This document shows positions 58,500 to 64,000 of a stretch of DNA of 64,000 bases, one piece after another. A program made the translations under genes and the position numbers. Below the pieces are notes generated by a model. That model made no database searches, was not told the DNA's origin, and saw only the letters and a list, made by a program, of their open reading frames with translations. The stretch's first letter is position 1; the number at the start of each line of letters is the position of its first letter. This stretch comes from Ceratothoa steindachneri (lineage: Eukaryota > Arthropoda > Malacostraca > Isopoda > Cymothoidae): contig OZ018326.1 of NCBI GenBank assembly GCA_963969495.1, positions 176,427,056 to 176,491,055 of the forward strand, written 5' to 3'.

Positions 58500-59800
58500 G
58501 CTGAAACCAATCTTCTAGCCTTTCCCTTCCCGGAAAAAGTGCAGCTGGGCTGTGAGGTAACATCAATATACCCACGACCATGTGTGCCAATGGCATGCAG
58601 AAAGGTAATTTATGGGCAATTACATAACTTATCACACCCAGGAATATGAGCGTCACTTTGCTTAATTAAAGCCCGTTGTTTCCTGCCCAACATGGACAAG
58701 GACATAGGCTTATGGACCAGAGAGTGCTAGGCTTGACAGGCATCAAAAATCACGCGCCAAACAAAGTCTCAAGTGTTTTCCATCAACCTCCCCTCCTCAA
58801 GGTTTGAGACGGTAAATGTAGAGATTGTAGGACCTCTTCCCCCATGTACGCCTCCCGGCCAATCCTACTCTTCGCACTGCCCTTATTTGCTCTCTTTCAT
58901 CGACCATGCGTCAAGATGTGTTGAAGTGATACCAATCCTGGACATAACTGCCGCAAATATTGCTTTGGCCTTCCTAGACGGCCGGATATCAAGATTTGGT
59001 GTCCTTCTCTACGTGATAACTGACAGAGGTGCTTAGTTTGAATCTGAATTTTTCAGAGAATTATCAACCATCATTGGTTTTCACCACCTTCACAAAACTT
59101 CTTACAGACCCTACACAAACTGGATGGTGAAAAGGGAACATAGCACCTTGAAGTCCTCAATAATGGCCCGTGAACAAGGTTGGCTAGTGGCACTGCAAAT
59201 AATCCTGCTGGGGATTCGTGCCTTGCCTAACGATTAGTGATTTTCCACCTTTATGACAGTAACTGGCATTAACTTATTATACCCACCGCCATTGGTCTCC
59301 TCATCTTCGTCAAAAACAGAATGCAAATTCGTCAAGGAACTAGCATCACCGATGGCTCAAATCGATTTCGAACAAGGATCAGAGGGCAACCTACACTCGC
59401 TACCTAAACCTTTCATGCCACAATCTCTGTAAGACGCATCACATGTGTGGATGAGAATAGATCGCGTTTAAAAGCCTTTAGAGGCGCCCTATGAAGGCTC
59501 CTTTCCAGTGATCAAACACGGTCCCAAGATCTTCAAACTAGAGTTCCCAAACGTCTGGAGGGACAATGTCTCCATTGACAGGTTGAAACCGTCAAAATTG
59601 CCCATAAAATTGAGTGTAGGCCTTCCACCGCACAGCGTTGCCAAAGGTCACGGGTCTGTTATTCGACAGATGAAAGAAATACGAAATCTCTACCATGTAA
59701 TGCTTCATTGGAAGGGAAGGAATCCTCGAGAAAAATTGAGAAAACACGATCAGGGAGACGGGTTTCATTTGCAAGAAACCAAATGTACAAATATTATTGA
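58500..59800 (+). pseudogene. Integrase and C-terminal region of the gypsy element
   Basis: After a decayed zinc-binding segment (LSHPGI-like at about 58625), the core is well kept in frame 58773-59036: LPSSRFETVNVEIVGPLPPC (first Asp position reads VEIVG, where DIVG is usual), YLLSFIDHASRCVEVIPILD, ISRFGVLLYVITDRGA (second Asp, then a stop). It continues as FRELSTIIGFHHLHKTS and YRPYTNWMVKREHSTLKS, where the usual NGMVER is changed so that the catalytic Glu codon is Lys. The tail has [20 protein letters not shown] and [12 protein letters not shown] in frame 59508-60092. The integrase joined element DNA to the chromosome; two catalytic positions are lost. Confidence 0.85.
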
Positions 59801-59858
59801 ACTTTGTAAATTGTATATATCTAGATGTGAAATTGTTGATTGCTATCATTGTATAATT

Positions 59859-59876
59859 ACTTATATATATATATAT

Positions 59877-59970
<94 letters not shown>

Positions 59971-60011
59971 GTTGTAATAAACATGTTAGATTTGAGATTA
60001 AATACCAATCG

Positions 60012-60071
<60 letters not shown>
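59859..60071. repeat. Two (AT)n microsatellite blocks
   Basis: 59859-59965 and 60013-60071, separated by about 47 bp of unique sequence. They lie between the integrase end and the polypurine tract and lengthen the apparent open frame by alternating Tyr/Ile codons. Confidence 0.97.
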
Positions 60072-60073
<2 letters not shown>

Positions 60074-60130
60074 TAGTAGCTCTCTCTCATAGAATGTAAT
60101 TGTTTTGTATCGTAGCCACTCCGTGGACTA

Positions 60131-60140
60131 AGAGGGGAAG
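60131..60140 (+). promoter_or_regulatory. Polypurine tract
   Basis: AGAGGGGAAG immediately before the right LTR (TGTGTAGTTTAC). Primes plus-strand DNA synthesis in LTR retrotransposons; its position fixes the LTR start. Confidence 0.75.
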
Positions 60141-61008
60141 TGTGTAGTTTACTATCACTGCACACAGAAAGAAAGAGAAAGAGAGAGAGAGAAGGACAAA
60201 TACACATTTTGCCAGATCTAAGTATCAAAGATGGAATGGTAGGACGATAAAATAAGGTCGTTTAGAGACAGTTTGTGAACCAGCGGAATATGACTAGAAC
60301 GTCTCGATTGAAACCCGACGACAATTTAAGGCTATCGTACCTGAGTGTGAGAGCAGAGGGGCAAACAGAGTACTCAAATCTGTCTAGAATAGGAAACAGA
60401 ATTGGCGACAAAAGATATTTCACCTTAATATAAAATTCAATAAAGTCATCTTGTAGCTTTAAGCAAACGGAGTCTCTGTGATCCCATCGCAGGGGAGAGA
60501 CCCCCCAATTAAGATACGAACTGAAGAATGTCAGCCAATCAGAGGCTAGAATCCACACAATCACAGGGTCCGCTGGACTGATAGGTAGCTAAGCACTGCC
60601 TCAGTGAGCCAAGGATGGCAAAGCTACGCGTCGCCTCCAAAATGCTGGCTGGTATAAATAAGAGAACATTTCATTTAAATGAGGATTATTAACATATTAT
60701 TGATTCATTGATTTAGTTATTCATTGAGTTATTATTTGACTGTTAATTCACCGCTTTGCGATCTACATTATTCTTGCTTTTCAACTATGACTCTATTTAG
60801 TATATTCCGTTCCGCAAATTAAAACTTTACCGTAAGTGTAAACATTTCCAAGTAGTATTAAAATACAAGTGTTTATTTTCCATAAAAAGGAGCCCTTTAC
60901 TTACAAACTTTGATCGGTTACTACCTCTCAGACCGTACGTCAAGAAACCTATAAGCAAGCCACTTTACCACACCCTTATTAGGTCGCTTTTCAATCAAAA
61001 CAAGGCCT
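60141..61008 (+). repeat. 3' LTR of the gypsy element
   Basis: It begins TGTGTAGTTTACTATCACTG and carries the TATA box (TATAAATAAGAG) at 60653. Similarity to the 5' LTR ends at about 61008, some 20-30 bp before the expected LTR end, so the terminus is truncated or too diverged to see. No target duplication was recognised. Confidence 0.88.
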
Positions 61009-63323
61009 TTCCTTGATCAAGACTTTATTTTTTAATACAAAAATGGAAGCATACAGAGAGAATTTTAGTAGTATTTTTCAGCAGATTATAAAATGGCGTA
61101 GGTCATTTGCTGTCTTAAGTACTGGGAGAGTGAAAGAGTATCGCAATGGCGTCGGAAAATGAAAAATTTCTGATAATGGTGCTCTGTAGATGCTTTCGAC
61201 TTTTTGTGCGAAGAGTGAATGTTAATGAGGGACAAGCAAATAAAGTTTTACACTGAAATGAAATAAATTGACGACGTTTTGTTTGATTAGAGGCATAATC
61301 GATGTGTAAAGAGGAGCAGCGCGGAGTTTAGATTATCATTTAGGTCGGAAGAACTGTGATAGTTACTTTCTTAAAGCCAATATAAATATGTTTTGTTAAA
61401 GATGTGGGCTTTAACGTCTTACCAGCCAGCAGAATACAAATTAAACTTCACTTAACCAAGTAGAGTTACAATTTTAAATATAAATTTAGTTAAGAGACCA
61501 TACTAGGTTGGCGGCAAGATGGAGAAGGGCTTTGGGTTAACCTTTCGGTTACTACTAGACCTTGTAGCAATGTGTGCTGATTATTGATGAACCCCAAGAT
61601 CTCTTTGTGAGAATTCGTAGGGAAAACCATGAAAATAAGCAGCCCTTAAAGTTATACACATGAACAAATAAATAAAGTCCTTTTAACCTGTAGTTGATTA
61701 ATGAGGAGGAAAAATTCAGGAAGAGTTACGCCCGCTCCTGAATCCTAACCTTTGATTTAGTTTACACTTATGCTCATTCACGATCCATCCCCTCCTCTAG
61801 ACTTTCAAACCTGTCTTCAGATGATTATATCGAAGAGTTACCGAAAATAAAATGATGATTAAATGACTACATCTCATATACACTATGCTGCATAACACTG
61901 CTTACTATTAACGAGAGAATTATAGCACACTAACTTGTATCAAGTAATGTGGGTGGAGGCGGAAGAATATTCACGTTTGAAGGATTCCCAATGTATAAAA
62001 CAATTCTATTGGAGGAAACAATTACAAAAGAGTGAAAGTTACTGTAGGTGATGGCTAGAAAGACCTTTTCCGGGAAGAAAAGAGGACGGAATGTGACCAA
62101 TCATGTTGTAAGCTTTTATGAAATTATTAATTAATAATTGTTTGACAATCAATTGGTGCCTTTATCCCAGTTTTAAATTTATTTAGCATTTATTACAATA
62201 AAAAATCCTTAGTTTTCCTATAAACTTAACATCCCGGGATCATTATTGTTATTATAATTATTAGTAGTATTTTCGTATTTTATTCAAATATCAAAGACCA
62301 ATATGGACATATCTGCCAGATAAGTTTTTAATAAAAGGGCTTTATATAGGATAAATGAAAATGTTACTGACACATAAATCGAAGAGACATTTCCCTCACT
62401 CGCATGACAGGCAGACGAGCAATTCCTCTTATCTCGTCTATCAATTTAATAATATGGTTGTAAATGCGTTTATCTCCCTCAACTTCTACCCTGGACGGCT
62501 TTGTTAAACAACGAAGGGAACTTCAATTACCTAACTCAATCTTCACCTCGAATTCGAAGGCCACGGCAATATCCTTGCAAGCGCCTTTTTAGGGAATTTC
62601 AGATGAGACTTCATTGTCCAGACCTACAATATATTTTATTCGATTTGAGAGACGGTATAATTGCTAGAATGTAAAGATGACTTCTGTTTTTCATAGTGAA
62701 TTTAAGTTTACCCCCCTTAACTCTGGTGAGGTAAGGTGAAATTTTCGTTACGGTTCAGGTAACATGGTTGCCCATGTGCTACCACGAATTTGGAGCTCCA
62801 TAGCTCAGCAGCTATTAGTAGAATGTTTGCATTTTGGGTGGAAATACTCTTAAATATATCTACTACAATACCAAAGGGCAATAAATGAAACTCAATAAAG
62901 ACTTACTTGTTAGTTTTACAATAACATAATCAAACCTAAAGAATATATATTTAATGTTATAAACATACATACCCCCCAAATAATTTTAAATTATTTAAAT
63001 TATTAAAAAGTCCTTTTACTGAGTACATCCGTATATGTCGCGTTATGTTTTTTTGGGAAAAGGTGAATAAAGGCTATAAATCATCTAAATTGCAATAAAT
63101 ATCATTGAAATTGTGCATAATGAATACGAAAATAATACGTTTGGAACACTTTAAGGTTGTTGGATAGGCAGGTAGGTTTGTAGCCCTCAACGCACGACAC
63201 TCGGGTCCTGGCTCTTGACGATATGGGCACATGTGTCATCACTGGTGCATTTTTGCCTTAGTGGGAAGTTCGTCTTGTGGTTGAGGCCATCGAATAGCCC
63301 CCTAAACCGTCTCAATAAGGGAG
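61009..63323. other. No gene recognised
   Basis: AT-rich; no frame or repeat family that I can name. From about 63150 the sequence may be the decayed 5' part of the SINE-like repeat, with a loose B-box-like GGTCCTGGCTC near 63204. Confidence 0.5.
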
Positions 63324-63408
63324 GATTCTTCTAATGTCCGTCTCTCTTGCCTTTAAAAAAACTCCGGTTTCTTGTCTCATTTGCTCATTCGCATCCAATT
63401 CTTATTCC
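63324..63408 (+). repeat. SINE-like repeat body, copy 1
   Basis: GATTCTTCTAATGTCC through TTTAAAAAAACTCCGG to CCAATTCTTATTCC. Matches 63851-63938 with only a few substitutions and A-run length differences. The sequence upstream of it is not obviously the tRNA-like head seen in copy 2. Confidence 0.88.
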
Positions 63409-63693
63409 TCTTGTACTCTACGTATTTATAGTCAGCTACACAAGCTTTCTGCATCTTTCTTTTTCTCTTCCAATTTTATTTGAAAGACAGAAAATAAAAA
63501 TGGCATAGCCCTGTGGTAGTTGTATAACCCCCCGCAGATCCTGTAGTTGCTCCTTCTTTGTATGTGACATGGACAGTGAACCTTTAAATTGTGAGCGGGT
63601 AAGAGAATGTGGTATAAAAATTTCTTGGTTGTTCCTAGCTTAGGGAGATACTGGGTTTGATGGGGTAACGCTTTGGGTGAAATATAGTTACTG

Positions 63694-63763
63694 TGCCTGG
63701 TAGCTTAGCGGTGAAGCATCTGACCGGCAATCAGCAGACCCGGGTTCTAGTCCCGGCCAGGAA
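63694..63763 (+). tRNA. tRNA-like sequence (GGC anticodon position), probably the SINE head
   Basis: It folds as a cloverleaf: acceptor TGCCTGG / CCAGGAA (one mismatch), D-stem GCTT / AAGC, anticodon stem 4 of 5 pairs with loop CCGGCAA (anticodon position GGC, Ala-like), T-stem CCGGG / CCCGG perfect with loop TTCTAGT. Position 33 is C instead of the near-universal U, the variable loop is short and the T-loop is atypical. With the repeat body downstream this favours a SINE head or pseudogene over a working tRNA. Confidence 0.4.
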
Positions 63764-63943
63764 TTCGAAACTTTTTTCCCCTGGCGTTATTTCTGTCTCC
63801 TCAGTAAAGGATCGCCTTCACTGTGCCGCCCTCTGCTCCCTTTGATTCTGGATTCTTCTAATGTCCCTCTCTCTTGCCTTTAAAAAAAAACCTCCGGTTT
63901 CTTGTCTTATCTTCTCATTCGCGTCCAATTCTTATTCCCAGGG

Positions 63944-64000
<57 letters not shown>
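63694..64000 (+). mobile_element. tRNA-headed SINE-like element, copy 2, with (AT)n tail
   Basis: A tRNA-like head (63694-63763), an unrelated middle, the conserved body (63851-63938), then GGGGACT and an AT tract from about 63947 to the window end. A tRNA-derived head with Pol III A/B boxes, a family-specific body repeated elsewhere, and a simple-repeat tail is the usual SINE plan. Such elements are transcribed by Pol III and moved by a partner LINE. The AT tract runs off the window, so the 3' border is unknown. Confidence 0.65.

Larger units (their letters stand above)
55473..61008 (+). mobile_element. gypsy-like LTR retrotransposon with two LTRs and internal deletion
   Basis: Two long direct repeats (55473-56358 and 60141-61008) flank gag, protease, a remnant of RT, RNase H and integrase in gypsy order. 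A primer-binding site follows the left LTR and a polypurine tract precedes the right one. The interior is only about 3.8 kb because most of RT is deleted (joint at about 58200). Two (AT)n blocks have expanded just before the right LTR. Many stops and numerous differences between the LTRs show an old insertion. The gag and protease match the relic at 22932-24470, so both belong to one family. Confidence 0.9.

Noticed and set aside
63694..63763. Functional tRNA-Ala gene
   Set aside because: C at position 33, a mismatch in the acceptor and anticodon stems, an atypical T-loop, and a SINE-like body downstream point to a SINE head.

Overview
This window looks like intergenic, repeat-dominated DNA from an invertebrate animal nucleus. 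It is AT-rich, has long (AT)n tracts, minisatellites and a tRNA-headed SINE-like repeat, and carries relics of many eukaryotic transposon classes: R2-type, CR1-like and other non-LTR elements, gypsy-like LTR elements, a second reverse transcriptase/RNase H element, mariner, Tc1, and an unnamed intron-containing DNA transposon. The mixture fits an arthropod, perhaps a crustacean, but that is inferred from family resemblance by eye. I found no intact host protein gene, no rRNA and no convincing functional tRNA. Almost every recognisable coding stretch is broken by stops and frameshifts.

Layout: 1-6.7 kb has no recognisable content. 6.7-9.5 kb holds a minus-strand restriction-endonuclease-type non-LTR retrotransposon, followed by a fragment of a second LINE (9.5-9.9 kb). 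11.06-11.54 kb is a hairpin-bearing minisatellite with an alternating A/B unit structure, and 12.8-13.5 kb is a 30-bp minisatellite. 18.8-19.2 kb is a long one-strand polypyrimidine tract, 20.7 kb an AT/CT microsatellite, and 21.5 kb a long inverted repeat with a perfect 28-bp inner stem. 22.9-24.5 kb is a gypsy gag-protease relic joined to a mariner tail. 26.0-27.0 kb is a minus-strand mariner relic and 28.7-29.4 kb a Tc1 relic. 30.2-33.7 kb is a mariner relic split by a 2.7-kb LINE.

37.0-39.4 kb and 44.5-47.5 kb are two diverged copies of one unnamed DNA transposon family. It has an N-terminal CxC...CxxCG zinc-finger-like motif, termini beginning CACTGT, and an intron at the same codon in both copies. 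The second copy is interrupted by a mariner with both terminal repeats and TA target duplication. A third, solo terminus lies at 41.3 kb. 49.5-51.6 kb is a GC-richer retroelement with reverse transcriptase and RNase H, 52.6-53.8 kb a mariner with TIRs, TA duplication and DD41D spacing, and 55.5-61.0 kb a gypsy-like element with two LTRs, PBS, polypurine tract and an internal deletion. The window ends in two copies of a SINE-like repeat and an (AT)n tract.

The window is best read as a layered record of transposition. Nesting gives a relative order: mariner after the unnamed transposon, and LINE after another mariner. All calls come from reading translations and repeats by eye; no database search was possible.
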